Shown in pieces: positions 1 to 10,700 of a DNA stretch of 64,000 bases. The stretch's first letter is position 1. Each line of letters starts with the position of its first letter. Origin of the DNA: Pseudophaeomoniella oleicola. Taxonomy: Eukaryota; Ascomycota; Eurotiomycetes; Phaeomoniellales; Phaeomoniellaceae. The notes beneath the pieces are model-generated. The model was not told the origin of the DNA. It searched no databases and saw only the letters and a program-made list of their open reading frames with translations. The translations under genes were made by a program, and so were the position numbers. Location of the stretch: positions 496,001 to 560,000 of the forward strand of contig QWDQ01000005.1 of the NCBI GenBank assembly GCA_003868215.1, given 5' to 3'.

Positions 1-1692
1 TTCGGTCGATGGATCATAGGCCTCTCTGTTGACACCGATGTTGCCGTCGGATTGCAGCGGCGGCATGGGTTCTGGAGCATAGATATAGAAAGTGGTTGGC
101 GGAGGTGGGGGAGCTGTCAGCCTTGTAAAGTTTATGCTGGTAGCTGGTGTCGAGAGACCAGTGACTAGACGATGTAGGACTGGAGATTCAATCTGCGGGT
201 GGAAAGAGCTGGAATTGAAGAAGCCACGTGAGAGACGGTGGGCACCAATCATGAAATTGGATCGGAGGTAGAAACTCGCGTCGGGTCTGGAAGGCGCAGA
301 GACGGGTATCACAGGCGTTAGAGAGGTCGTGTTGTGGTCGTGACATTGGAGTTCGATCGTTTCGGGCCAGTCGGCAGAGTCGGGGAGAGATCTCTGTTTG
401 AATATCGACGTCGGAGATGAAGGGTCATGGTAGCGAATGATAGCACGTGCTTCTGGATCCAGGTCAGAGTTCGGTTTCGCAAAGCAATGGGTCACCATTC
501 GTGCTCGAAGCCAGAAGGAATCTCTCTCGGTGTTGTTCGCTGAGACTACAATGCTATATCGTTGTGCTGGGTTGATCGAGAGGCGGTGGAAGTAGGTTGG
601 CCATATGTCAGTCCCATCAACTTCGGTAATAGCGAACTGATGTTCATCGATTCGGATCTGGAATTCTGCAAAAGCACCGACGTTAATGAACCGTAGGCGA
701 TGATTTTGGTTGGGCGCCAAGTTGAAGATTGGAAGGGAAGCATTGGTAGCATCACATTTCCGATGGGATAGCGTAGTGCAGTTGCGTATATTCTGACCGT
801 TGATGAGTGCTCCATCTGGAACTGGTTCGGCATTTTCGTTGTCTGGCTCGAGATATCTCAACAGTAACCCGTCTGAGAGATCGTGATAGTAGTCTTGTAC
901 CATGACGACTCGATCGGATGCATATACAACCTTTTGGACAACCTTCTCCTCCTTTGAGTGGACGATGAGCGGGCCAAATAGGCCATCAGATGTCTGCGCC
1001 CCATGGTGGGCATGGTACCAATAGGTGCCAGCTTGTTCTTCTACCTTGAATTCGTAGGTGAAGTTTGTGCCGGGCGCAATGGGACATTGCGTCACTCCCG
1101 TCGTGCCGTCCATCCAATTCGTACCGCGTTGATACATGCCATGCCAGTGAATGGATGTTGCATTCTTCGCTTGGTTGTGTACATGGACCACGATGGTATC
1201 TCCCTCGTTGACTTCTACCAATGGCCCTGGAAACTCCTTGTTGATGAGGAGCATTGGTCTGTAGACTCCATCTGGATTTGCAGTCTCATCTGAAATGGCC
1301 CAATGGTACTCGCGTCTCATTGGAGCGGCTTTGAAATCCCATGTCGGATCTAGGATGTAGTCGTCGGACCTTCCCAGAGAAATACTGCCGTCTTCGGAAG
1401 AAGCAGGGATCTCATCGTCGTGTGGGATCAAGTTACCCTCTGTCTCTGCCGTAGTCGTTTGTCTAGTGATGGAGAACAGCAATACCGCTATAATGCCTCC
1501 TAAAAGAAGAAGGACGCCCAGAGCAACGAGCCATTTCCACCTCAGGCTTCTTCCGTGATGCTTCTTGTACTGTGCATGACTGCCATCCTTCTCGAGTAGA
1601 CGTTGAGCCTGCTCCTGGTCGCTGTCTTCAGCCCTAGTTATCGAGCTCAGGACCAAGTCGGTCTCACGCTCTGACTCAGTCGACGTCCGCAT
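1..1692 (-). CDS. Multicopper oxidase (laccase/ferroxidase-like), N-terminally membrane-anchored, partial
   Basis: The frame is open from an ATG at 1692 to the left edge, so the C-terminal part lies outside the window (564 residues visible). Seen: a hydrophilic N-terminus, then a hydrophobic segment at about residues 53-74 with no cleavage-like site, which suggests a type II signal anchor. Next come the first two copper-ligand motifs, HWHG (residues 182-185) and WYHAHH (225-230), with the spacing of cupredoxin domain 1, and several N-x-S/T sites. Family knowledge: these oxidases couple one-electron oxidation of phenols or metals to reduction of O2. The second motif is normally WYHSH; here Ala replaces Ser, while the His ligands are kept. 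The two C-terminal copper motifs cannot be checked. Laccase, ferroxidase and ascorbate-oxidase-like activity cannot be told apart. No intron is needed in this part. It is divergent from the acid phosphatase gene. Confidence 0.9.
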   Translation of the reverse strand, partial: MRTSTESERETDLVLSSITRAEDSDQEQAQRLLEKDGSHAQYKKHHGRSLRWKWLVALGVLLLLGGIIAVLLFSITRQTTTAETEGNLIPHDDEIPASSEDGSISLGRSDDYILDPTWDFKAAPMRREYHWAISDETANPDGVYRPMLLINKEFPGPLVEVNEGDTIVVHVHNQAKNATSIHWHGMYQRGTNWMDGTTGVTQCPIAPGTNFTYEFKVEEQAGTYWYHAHHGAQTSDGLFGPLIVHSKEEKVVQKVVYASDRVVMVQDYYHDLSDGLLLRYLEPDNENAEPVPDGALINGQNIRNCTTLSHRKCDATNASLPIFNLAPNQNHRLRFINVGAFAEFQIRIDEHQFAITEVDGTDIWPTYFHRLSINPAQRYSIVVSANNTERDSFWLRARMVTHCFAKPNSDLDPEARAIIRYHDPSSPTSIFKQRSLPDSADWPETIELQCHDHNTTSLTPVIPVSAPSRPDASFYLRSNFMIGAHRLSRGFFNSSSFHPQIESPVLHRLVTGLSTPATSINFTRLTAPPPPPTTFYIYAPEPMPPLQSDGNIGVNREAYDPSTE

Positions 1693-2159
1693 GGCACGTT
1701 GATATACAAGGGATGCTAGATCGACTCGAGCGACCGGAGAGGGATAGGAAGGAACCACTGCACTGTCGATCACCAGGCTATCCTAAGCATCTAGAGCTGT
1801 CGGAACCCTCGCATCATCAATCTGCTGAATGCTAGATGCCACCTTTCAAATGCCCCCTCCACTGCGCCAATAAAGTCAGTTATGGTCATGTTACGCTAGA
1901 TCAGTGTATTGTGAGTGATTCGGAAAGAAAAACGGAAATGCTCCTGCCGATTTCCAGCGGTGAGTGAGTCTCTAGAAACACGAGAAGCGTGTGATTTCTT
2001 CGCATTAGTCACTCACTAGTCTCCTCCCTGATCTATGGTCTACTCAACCATTCGAGGATAAGCAGCACTGACGAGATGTAACCATGAAGAAGTTGAGCGT
2101 TCCTGATCAATGGCAATATAGGCAGGGAAGAGACGGAGAGGGGAAGACGGTCTACTCTG

Positions 2160-2175
2160 CCTACTACGTAGTAGG
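2160..2175. repeat. 16-bp perfect palindrome containing TACTACGTAGTA
   Basis: CCTACTACGTAGTAGG is self-complementary over 16 bp. It is the longest of the five copies of the TACTACGTAGTA core in this window. Confidence 0.9.
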
Positions 2176-2521
2176 TAAGTCGAAGAGAAGGACGAATAGA
2201 AAGGAAGATGATGACACCCTTGGTCCCTCATAGGCCATTGATTGGTGTGTATGACCTTACTTTGACGACTTAAGCGCAAGGTAAAAGATCTTCGCTGTTG
2301 ATATGTTGTTGCGTTGCACCAATTAGATCGTGGGTTTCCACCACATGTAGATTTCTATTTTCTTCCGTTGCTTTTCTCTTCCAACCTTAGTCTCTTTGAT
2401 CTTGGTTGACTTTACAGTAACGAAGTGAAAGTGAAAATGAAAGCAATAAACATCACTTCAAATGATTGGTCCCAAGGCCCAAGGAAGGAAAAGATGAAGC
2501 TTGTTGTCCGCCCACGGGGCC

Positions 2522-2533
2522 TACTACGTAGTA
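2522..2533. repeat. TACTACGTAGTA palindrome, copy 2
   Basis: A perfect 12-bp self-complementary site in the same divergent promoter as the copy at 2160, about 435 bp upstream of the acid phosphatase ATG. Confidence 0.9.
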
Positions 2534-2625
2534 TGTCGGGATATTGCTTCACTTCAATCCCCTTCTGGCAGGTTGCAACCAATATCACCTCCGACGGCCT
2601 TATGGACGTCTCAGCACCTTCGATT

Positions 2626-2677
2626 TACTAGTATTTCCTTTCCATTCGATCTACTAGTATTTCCTTTCCATTCGATC
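2626..2677. repeat. 26-bp perfect tandem duplication
   Basis: Two identical 26-bp units (2626-2651 and 2652-2677), each beginning TACTAGTATTTCC, lie about 290 bp upstream of the acid phosphatase ATG. The absence of any mismatch suggests a recent slippage or duplication event. Confidence 0.9.
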
Positions 2678-2695
2678 TTACTGGACATCTTCACC

Positions 2696-2701
2696 CACGT
2701 G
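2696..2701. promoter_or_regulatory. CACGTG box (candidate Pho4/NUC-1 site)
   Basis: The sequence is CCCACGTGG, with its CACGTG core 267 bp upstream of the acid phosphatase ATG. CACGTG is the established binding core of the Pho4/NUC-1/PalcA-type bHLH activators of phosphate-starvation genes. Its role here is inferred from the gene it precedes. Confidence 0.5.
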
Positions 2702-2967
2702 GTGCGGGTCACCGATTTTTATTTTCTTTCATTTCTCTCTCTCTCTCTCCCTCTTCTTATATGCGTCGTGGATACTTCGTACTGCATCTACGCTATACAG
2801 GTCCGTCACAGGTACGTTGAACAAGATGGCCCTACAGGATATATAATATATCCAATAGTTTTCCCTTCCTGCTCGTTTTGCTGTACCTGCCATCGTGCGC
2901 TTTATCTTTCCCTTCGAGCGCGTGCTCACCAATTTCCCCGTGGACTGTCAATCCAAACAAGACCACA

Positions 2968-4221
2968 ATGATCCAGGCATTGAAATTGACAGCTTTGGCT
3001 GCTCTCTCTGGGGCAGCCACGGCCGTTCCATACGTACCTCGATCTGCTTCAACCGACTGGGTTGATATCTACACGGCTACGGCGACTGCCAATGTCTATG
3101 CTGCTCAGGCCACTGCAAAGTCGTCCAGCCCGACCAGTGATGTCAAGGGCAAGGTGTTTGACCGTTTCGTCGTCATATGGCTGGAGAACACCGACTACAC
3201 AAAGGCCGTTGCCGACCCCAACCTGGCCTGGTTGGCGGAGAGGGGTATCACCCTGTCTAACTACTTCGGCGTCACCCACCCATCCGAGCCCAACTACATC
3301 GCCTCTATTGCTGGTGACAACTTTGGTATGAACAACGACGACTTCAATCAGATCCCTGCCAATGTATCCACGGTGATCGACCTCCTCGAGTCCAAGGGTA
3401 TCAGCTGGGGTGAATACCAAGAAGATGCACCGTACACGGGCTTCGAAGGGTTTGCCTGGGTCAATCAGCACAACGGCGCCAACGATTACGTCCGCAAGCA
3501 CAATCCAGCCATCATCCACAACTCGGTGACAACCTCGGCACAGCGTCTCTCCCAGATCAAGAACCTCACCTCCTTCTACAAGGACCTCGAAGCAAACACG
3601 CTCCCGCAGTGGATGTTCATCACCCCGAACATGACCTCCGACGGCCACGACACCTCCGTCACCACCGCCGGCGCCTGGACCCGCAACTTCCTCTCCCCGC
3701 TCCTCTCGAACAAGAACTTCATGTCCAACACGCTCGTGCTCGTCACCTTTGACGAAAACGAAACGTACACGATCCAAAACCGCGTGATGGCCATCCTCCT
3801 CGGCGACGCCGTCCCCGCCGCCCTCCACGCCACCGTCGACCCGACCTTTTACTCGCACTACTCGGAAATCGCCACGGTCGAAGCGAACTGGGACCTCCCC
3901 ACGCTCGGCCGCTGGGACGTCGGCGCCAACGTCTTCTCGAACGTCGCGTCGGTAACCGGCGATGACCTGCGCGCCTGGGACGCCGCCACGGGAAACGACC
4001 CGTCAGTTTTCCTCAATCAATCCTTCCAGGGCGCCTTCAGCGACACGCAGCGCCGCGCCGAGATCCCGGCACCGAACGTCACGCTCGTGCACAACGGCCG
4101 GAGCGTGTTCTCTCCCATAGTCTCGAACTACATGACGACGACGACGTCGACGACGTACTACGAAGACACGATCGAGATCCCGGACGGCCTGCGACCACCC
4201 ACCGGTTGGGCTATTGTCTAA
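2968..4221 (+). CDS. Secreted phosphate-repressible acid phosphatase (phosphoesterase family)
   Basis: A single exon of 417 residues. Role: hydrolysis of extracellular phosphomonoesters for phosphate scavenging. Seen: a secretory signal at residues 1 to about 19 with an Ala-x-Ala-Val cleavage region; then the family N-terminal block with WLENTDY, NLAWLAERGI and HPSEPNYIASIAGDN, which matches the fungal acid phosphatase/phosphoesterase family (PF04185-type); TFDENETY further on; and several N-glycosylation sequons. The length is close to the roughly 430-residue Aspergillus enzymes. The ATG at 2968 is chosen because the signal peptide begins there; an in-frame ATG at 2878 would put a non-signal segment in front. 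From about 3590 onward nearly every third position is G or C, far more than in neighbouring genes. It is divergent from the oxidase gene and convergent with the Zn2Cys6 gene. Confidence 0.93.
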   Translation: MIQALKLTALAALSGAATAVPYVPRSASTDWVDIYTATATANVYAAQATAKSSSPTSDVKGKVFDRFVVIWLENTDYTKAVADPNLAWLAERGITLSNYFGVTHPSEPNYIASIAGDNFGMNNDDFNQIPANVSTVIDLLESKGISWGEYQEDAPYTGFEGFAWVNQHNGANDYVRKHNPAIIHNSVTTSAQRLSQIKNLTSFYKDLEANTLPQWMFITPNMTSDGHDTSVTTAGAWTRNFLSPLLSNKNFMSNTLVLVTFDENETYTIQNRVMAILLGDAVPAALHATVDPTFYSHYSEIATVEANWDLPTLGRWDVGANVFSNVASVTGDDLRAWDAATGNDPSVFLNQSFQGAFSDTQRRAEIPAPNVTLVHNGRSVFSPIVSNYMTTTTSTTYYEDTIEIPDGLRPPTGWAIV

Positions 4222-4686
4222 AACATCATCATTCTCCTTCGTAGGTTATTCAATTTCCAAAATGATTTTGTATATACATAGTACTTCAAAAACGGACATA
4301 TAGTTATAGCGATTCGGTTAGAAATATATGCATATCATCTATCCTACCTACCTAGCTTAGGGATTGATCACCTGTTAACTCTATGATGTGATTGTGTCAA
4401 TATTCTAATCGACAGTTGAAAGAAACCAAAAATGCATCAGTACATGGACGGAGAGAGGAAGGGGTTAAATGGTATCTTGATAAAAAAACAAATCCAAGAA
4501 AAAAGAGAAAGCAAGGAACAAGAGCGCAAGAAAAGAGAATTTGATGCTGTAAACGCTGCAATCTGGTATCTAGTGCAAAAAAGACATTAATTCAATACCC
4601 AATTGTTTGAAGACGATGATCCGCTCGATTTCGAGCGTCCTGTTGCTTGTTTCCGCTTTCTGTGTCAGATCAAAAGGAGAGTGAGT
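4222..4686. other. Convergent 3' region, acid phosphatase / Zn2Cys6 gene
   Basis: AT-rich DNA between two convergent genes. It should hold both 3' ends. No gene or clear repeat is seen. Confidence 0.6.
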
Positions 4687-6863
4687 CTAGGTTGGCGGAT
4701 CCATGTTCAGACTTGTGCCTTCGAAATCAAAGAATGGCATACTTCCAAGTCCAAAGTCAAGATCTGCAAGATCTGCAGGTATGGCAAAGGCGTTTGGCAA
4801 AGGTTGAAAATTACCAAATCCACCGTTGAGAGCACCATTGTTCGGTACGAGATACGGCGAGAATGGTTTCGGTGCAAAAACGCTCGCATCGTCAACTGTG
4901 AGCCTGTTTGAGGCCTTGATGGTCTCTGCCATATTTTGAAGCCCTTCGGCCATTCGATGACTTAGATGATGTGAACCCACAGGAACATTCTTCACAATAG
5001 TGGCAAATTGTGAGATGAGGTTGTAGCATTGGTGGACGTTGACTTGAAGCTGAGCGCTATGATTCACAGCAATCCTCACCAGAAACGCACAAGCGAATGA
5101 GATCATGCCGTTGATGTATTGAGGAACACCGGCCAGCCCCGCTTGCATGTCCGGATCTAATACAAAGAGTTCAATAATTGCTGTCGCGGAAGTTAGGGCT
5201 TTAGAAGCGGCCCCTAGGAACCATGGCGGTACTTGATTGTTGGTCAGACTGCGGAAAACATTGGAGTAAAGATAGAGCCGAGCGAAATTATAATGAAGCC
5301 TGACGCCCTGTACTGGGAAACGGCCAAGATGCTCATGGGGTTCTTCCAAGAATTAGTCAAAAGTATCAGTCAACGACCGGTTTACTTACTCATACGCGGT
5401 AACCAATTGTTCATCCACTGGTCAAGCGGAACGTCGAAAGAATCCAACTCGGCAGCCCTGTGTTTCTCGAGAGGCGAACCGTCGTTGGATTGGAAAGAAT
5501 CTCGAATCTTGCCCATGATCAACAGGAGCGAGACTTGACTTGCCAGTCTCTCATCGTAATCAGTGGTAGACGGACTCTCCAAGAACTTTTCCCAGCCAAG
5601 AATCCATTCTTGAACTCTCATGATGGGATTACGCCCGTATAACACCGAAAGATGTTGATCAGTGACGAACAGCGTGTATAAAACTCTGATCCCGCTCATG
5701 GCTTCTAGAAGAGTATCTTGAGTTGCTTGAATATCTGACCGAGAGGCCAATTGTAGAGTGTTGATTACTTTGTAATAACATCGTTTCAGCCGGAACTCGG
5801 CGGCACGTCGAATGGCATAACCGGAGAGAATCCATGACATGTCGCTCAGCCAGATTGAGCCGATACAGAGAGCGATCAAGTAGTTCATGTCGATGCGTTT
5901 CTCAAACATGGTCATAGACACTAGCTTGCGGAACTCCTTCAGGCAGGCACCGTATAGATGGGCGCTGCTGTTGTCGTGAAGAGTTGCGACGGTCATTATC
6001 ACAGAAAATAGAACACCCGAGTTCTGCCTTAGGCTAGCAAGATCTGGGTATTGCATACCCAGCCCATAGAAGAAGGGGTCCAAGCGATTCTGATAAAATA
6101 CAAGAAGCCTCTCTGCTTCTTCTAGAGTCATAACACCTTTGGTCACAAGATCAGGGCGTTGTTGCCAAGGCACTTTGGTCTTGTGATCTACGTTTTCTGC
6201 TTCCTGGGTGCGTAATGGTTTCAAACCGGTGATCTGGTATAACGAGTCAATTGGGACATGTTCCACGGGTTCTTGTATTGGCAATGCCTTGGGTGACTGC
6301 TCATATGGTGGTTGAGTATCTTCCACTTCTGGAAGCGGCTCGTCATTGTCCAAATCGCCATCATACTCCAGCGGCGTCGTCTGCAGCGGCGGCAGCGGTG
6401 GGAGAGAAAGTGATTGGAGGACTTGTTGCAGAGAGCTATGCATACTCCCGATATCTCCAGTCACCGAGTTCTTCCATCTTGAATCTTCATGCATTAAGGT
6501 CTGCAAGCTTTTGTTGAGCTTACAAGATAGACCACGCTCTTTGCATCTTCGGCAAGGCGGTTCACCGTCCATCAGGCATTTGATCTTTTGCTTGCGACAG
6601 GCTGCACACGCCTTGACTTTCCTCGTGATCTGCGGTATATGGTGTGACGGAATGGCAGAGAGACCACTCGTATGCTCTCGTTTAGGCAGCGGTCTTGTCA
6701 ACGGACTGTCTCCATTGCTGCGCGAGGCTGCGGTCGGAGGTCGATCTGGAGTCGGCAAGGAGTGTGTCGAGTAGGCTGGGGATTGTTGTGGATATGGTTG
6801 ATGCGACGCCTCCGAAGCCGGGTACGAAGAACCATTGGCTTGCTCCCATGATCGCTTTGGCAT
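4687..6863 (-). CDS. Zn(II)2Cys6 transcription factor
   Basis: Two exons, 6863-5390 and 5342-4687, joined across a 47-nt intron (GTAAGT donor, TTGACTAAT branch, AAG acceptor), give 709 residues. Seen: a binuclear zinc cluster with Cys at 86, 89, 96, 104, 107 and 114 (C-X2-C-X6-C-X7-C-X2-C-X6-C), preceded by a Ser/Pro-rich N-terminus. A linker containing PPLPPLQ follows, then a long helical middle region of the fungal-specific factor type (about 270-600) and a hydrophobic/acidic C-terminus. Family knowledge: such proteins bind CGG half-sites as dimers. The target pathway is unknown. ATG 6863 is preferred because the upstream in-frame ATG (6935) adds a hydrophobic leader unlike a nuclear factor. 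Its closeness to the phosphatase gene does not show that it regulates it. Confidence 0.9.
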
Positions 6864-7769
6864 GATGGGCGATTTGGTGGCTTGATGCGCGCAATGAAGG
6901 ATCAAGATCAAGGCATGGATTCTCAATTTCCACACTTCTACTGTACTTCGCTCACTGGGGGAGGGACAAAAGTTGGGTGATTGTGAGTCAAGTCACCCGG
7001 GGCGTGGAGATTCGGTGGGGTTTAGTTTGATCAGGTCAGTTCACTTCAGTTCCATTGGGACTTGGTTTGGCTTCAAGCGTCGGAGATGCCCCTCGAGGGC
7101 CCCCCGCCTCGCCGCTCTCCAAAGGGAAGTAAGTAATCATTATTTACCCTAAGTAACGCCGAAACTGAGCAACGGAGAGCTACCGAGTAATATATTTGAC
7201 CTAATTACTGTATACCGTATGGGAGAACGTTATCGTTGTACTGGGCTACATCGGAATCCTCTACAGATAATTACTAATCACCTTACAAGTTGCCTTGACT
7301 TCCATCGGTACACGGGATAAAAGAAGCATCGCGGACAGGCAATAAGTCTTTTCCTCTACTGGACCATCAACCAGAAGGCAGACAACTATCGCTTCATGCG
7401 CGCATCATGGCGGCTGAATCGTAAAGGGTCAGATAAGCAACATCTGGTAAATACCTAATAATTACCTAAGGTAGGTATCATCGACGTAGCTGATGAATCC
7501 AATCTTTCTGTGGAGTGTCGATTACAAAGTCATTCGGTATCGCGGGGTAGTAACTTTTACATCGTATGACACCACATTACCAAAAAGGGAAACGGGTATC
7601 CTGCCTCCTGTCTCTGGATATCAACTCCGACGACGGTTTTCGTGATGACATCTTGATACATGCATCGCCATGCTCGCACTATCCTCAACACCTCCTACGG
7701 CTTTGGATCGTAATTGAACTGCGACTTCTCGACCCACCCGATCCATATGCCTCTGCATCTACTCTCCCC
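6864..7769. other. Intergenic region upstream of the Zn2Cys6 gene
   Basis: It contains the Zn2Cys6 promoter and the 3' end of the next minus-strand gene. An imperfect TACCTAAGGTA-like element lies near 7465. A plus-strand open frame over 7566-7904 is antisense to the last exon of the neighbouring gene and is not considered real. Confidence 0.55.
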
Positions 7770-10700
7770 TCATTCAAGAGCGGAGAGCTCGGTCCCATCT
7801 TCAAACATCCTGCTGATCATACGTGCAATCTGCATGACATCTCGCTTGGTACTGATGCTGTAGAATTCGGCCCGGGTAGCTGCTGCTCGGGCTTCTTCCG
7901 CTGATCTCTCTGCGTCGCGAGACCGGTTCACTGCGTCTACTAGGATCTTCCCGAGCTATGCGGGATCACATTAGCAACTTCCAGGGTGCCAGAAGATGAA
8001 CTCAGTATTCTTACCTGAAGAGAACGCTCTTTTTCCTTCGCATCTTTCTGTTCCTTAGCTACGCTCAGGATCCGCGTTGTAATATTGACAATTACTTGAT
8101 CTTCTGTCATGTCGTCAAGATTTGCCTGGGGCTTGGCATGCATATCATTTGCCGTCTCTTGTTCTACTTCATGTGGGACACCGGAAGCAACTGGGATATC
8201 TGAAGTCTGTTGGCCTTTAGGGTATCGAACAGCAGTCGGCGCACCAGGAAGGTCTTGTCGGCGATGCACAGATGTGTGCTTGCGCAAGGGGAGGCTGTTG
8301 CTGTACGTTTTCATAGAACCCTTGCTTTTGGGCCCACTCGAAGATACTGCAGTCCTGGTTGGAACTGCCGGCATCGTATCCTCACGCTCTGCTTCCGTTA
8401 CAGACCGTTTATGGAAAAGGCCTCTCAGACTAGAGCCCATGCTCTTCGAAGGGGGAACAGAATGCTGGGAAGGGAGTCCGGCAATCTTCACACTACTAGA
8501 ACCTTGGTCTTGATCTGTTGAAACAAGCCGCTTGAAATCTGTTCTCAACGCTTTTGTACCGGTGGTCTTGGATGCTAAGCGTGACTCAGGCGGTGTGAGC
8601 GAAGATTTTCTCTCAGGAAAGACTGGCCGACGATTGTCGTGCGAGCGATCTCGCACATCAAGCTTTCCTCGCTGTGCTGAAAATTGGCCTAGGCGCGAGA
8701 GAGGGCTCTCCGGAACTGGTGACAGCATCGCACCATATCCACGGTCCTCATTCCGCATTTGAACTGGGGAATCCCACAGACTATCATCGTCTTCATCGGC
8801 ATCATTATTAGTGGGGATGCTCTTTAGCTTCAGTGGCCACTCTGTTTCTGAGCGCGGAATCTTTGCTGCTCTGTCAGTGAAAGGATCGCTTGCCGTGACC
8901 CTGGTCATTGACTCAAGAACTGGCTCCTCTTCGCTTTCGGTAGCCTTCAACATCTTCTCGTAGTTGTTCAGCGATCGGCTTGTAAATGTACGGGGCAACC
9001 CTACTGATGTTACTGAGCGACGAAGATCTGGGACGCTGCGTCTCTTCCGTGGCTGCATTGTAGTGATGGATGGCACTGGGTTGTCTCTCTCTTCGTCCGA
9101 GCCTCCTCCTACGAGTAATCTTTCAGCAGATTCGGAGATACGAAGCGTTGGCCCTTCCTCTGGCATCTGGGTAGAAAGCCTCTTGATCCGGAATGTTGAA
9201 GACAGGTCGTTAGAGCCTCTGGGATCGGGACTATCAGTCTGGCGACGATTTACGTTGAATGATGATGCTCTTGTCAGGCCACTCGCGCTTGCCTGTGGAC
9301 AACTCTGTGAAACAACGAAGCCATTGCGTGCCCAGCGTGCATTGCTTGAAGTGTCAGTATAGACTGGGCGATTGGGTACAGCGAGGGGAGACACTTGATT
9401 GAGTCGGTATCTTGAACCACTGTCGAGATGGTCCAATAAACTTACTAATTTTGGAGGGGACACGAAGTAGGTGCTGTTACTTAAACGACGTCGGCGGTGC
9501 GGTGAGCCTCTCTTGTCAACAACAGATCGGCGCTTCCGAATGGGCGAACCGTCTAGTGTCGTGCGCTCAACCATTTTCACCTTGCTAGTTTCTTTCTGAG
9601 AAGCTGACACTCCAAACCGATCCGAGTGCGTTTGCTTGGGTACGTATGCTCTCATTGTAGCAAAGCTGTTGTCGGAAGTTGCAGCATATCGAGGTCTTGA
9701 TGATGGCCTCTTCAAAAGATCAGGACTTGGTGCCGTCCCACTTCGCTTACTGCCCGAAACCAATTTCCTCGAAGAGTTCTTCATATTGGTGGTGGAGACA
9801 TCAGGTAGGCCACATGGATGGCGAGAAAGTTGACCTTCATCGCGGAACTCTTCTGATGCTGGTCTATCCGCTGGGAAAAGAAAACTTGGTGACTTCGCTG
9901 AAGGCACGTTCGGGCGCTGAAAGCTCTCGCATTTGGCAGAGTCAGGTCTGTCTTTGGAGATCGAGTTATGCAATACATCCGCCGTAACATGTCCAACATC
10001 ATTCGGATACTCGAGATGCTCTGGTCTTTTAGCGATATGCGGCATGCTATTCGAAGCTCTTGCCTTCTCTGGGGATAACACAGGCCAGTGTTCACCCAGC
10101 GCCAGCTTCGGGGAATCCAGGGAGTCTGAGACAATCAAAGGTTTCTCTGCTGCATCAATAAGCGACCGGCGGGTCACGACAGGGGAAGATCCAGTCTTGA
10201 TTGTCAAGACAGGCAAAGACGGCAAAGGCTTATCATCTGGGCTAGCTTTGCTGATCAGGACTGTATCTCTGTATGTCGTGGGAGAGGGTCTGGATGCTTT
10301 TGTCGAAGAGCTATCTTTATCCCGTTGTACCTTTGTTGCTGCCGTATTCGCTGTTGGCTCACTTTTACATGTTGCGTTACGACCTTCGTGTGACCCTTCA
10401 GCCAATGATGTATCAACATGCTCTGTTGCAGCGGGGATGATTGGAGTCTGTGAAAGCGATGGTGGTTAGCTGATTGACCGCAGATGAATGTCATTGCTTA
10501 CTGGAGTCTGAACTCTCTTGGCTGATAGTGCTCGCATCCTCATAGCAGCCGATGACATCCATCCCCGACGAGATCCTTCGGCTGACGCAAAAGAGGAGGG
10601 AGTCTCAGAACGATCATCTAGCTGTGGTGTAACTTGCTGACCGCGAGATGCCACTGTAGGTGACATGAAGCGCGGCTTCTTACGTGCCATTTTGGAGAGA

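Larger units (their letters stand above)
1693..2967. other. Divergent intergenic region, multicopper oxidase / acid phosphatase
   Basis: This is a shared promoter region with no credible gene. It holds two copies of the TACTACGTAGTA palindrome (one embedded in a 16-bp palindrome), a 26-bp perfect tandem duplication, a CACGTG box, and a CT-rich tract at about 2730-2760 that probably belongs to the acid phosphatase core promoter. Small open frames here have no recognisable product. Confidence 0.7.

Noticed and set aside
3049-3858. 269-codon open frame on the minus strand
   Set aside because: It is antisense to the acid phosphatase and results from its GC-rich third positions; composition is Val/Gly/Asp-rich without domains.
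1-6863. A secondary-metabolite or laccase cluster (oxidase, phosphatase, Zn2Cys6 factor)
   Set aside because: No backbone synthase, transporter or tailoring set is present; the adjoining genes are ordinary and independent.
7566-7904. 112-codon plus-strand frame
   Set aside because: Antisense to the well-supported last exon of the Ser-rich gene.
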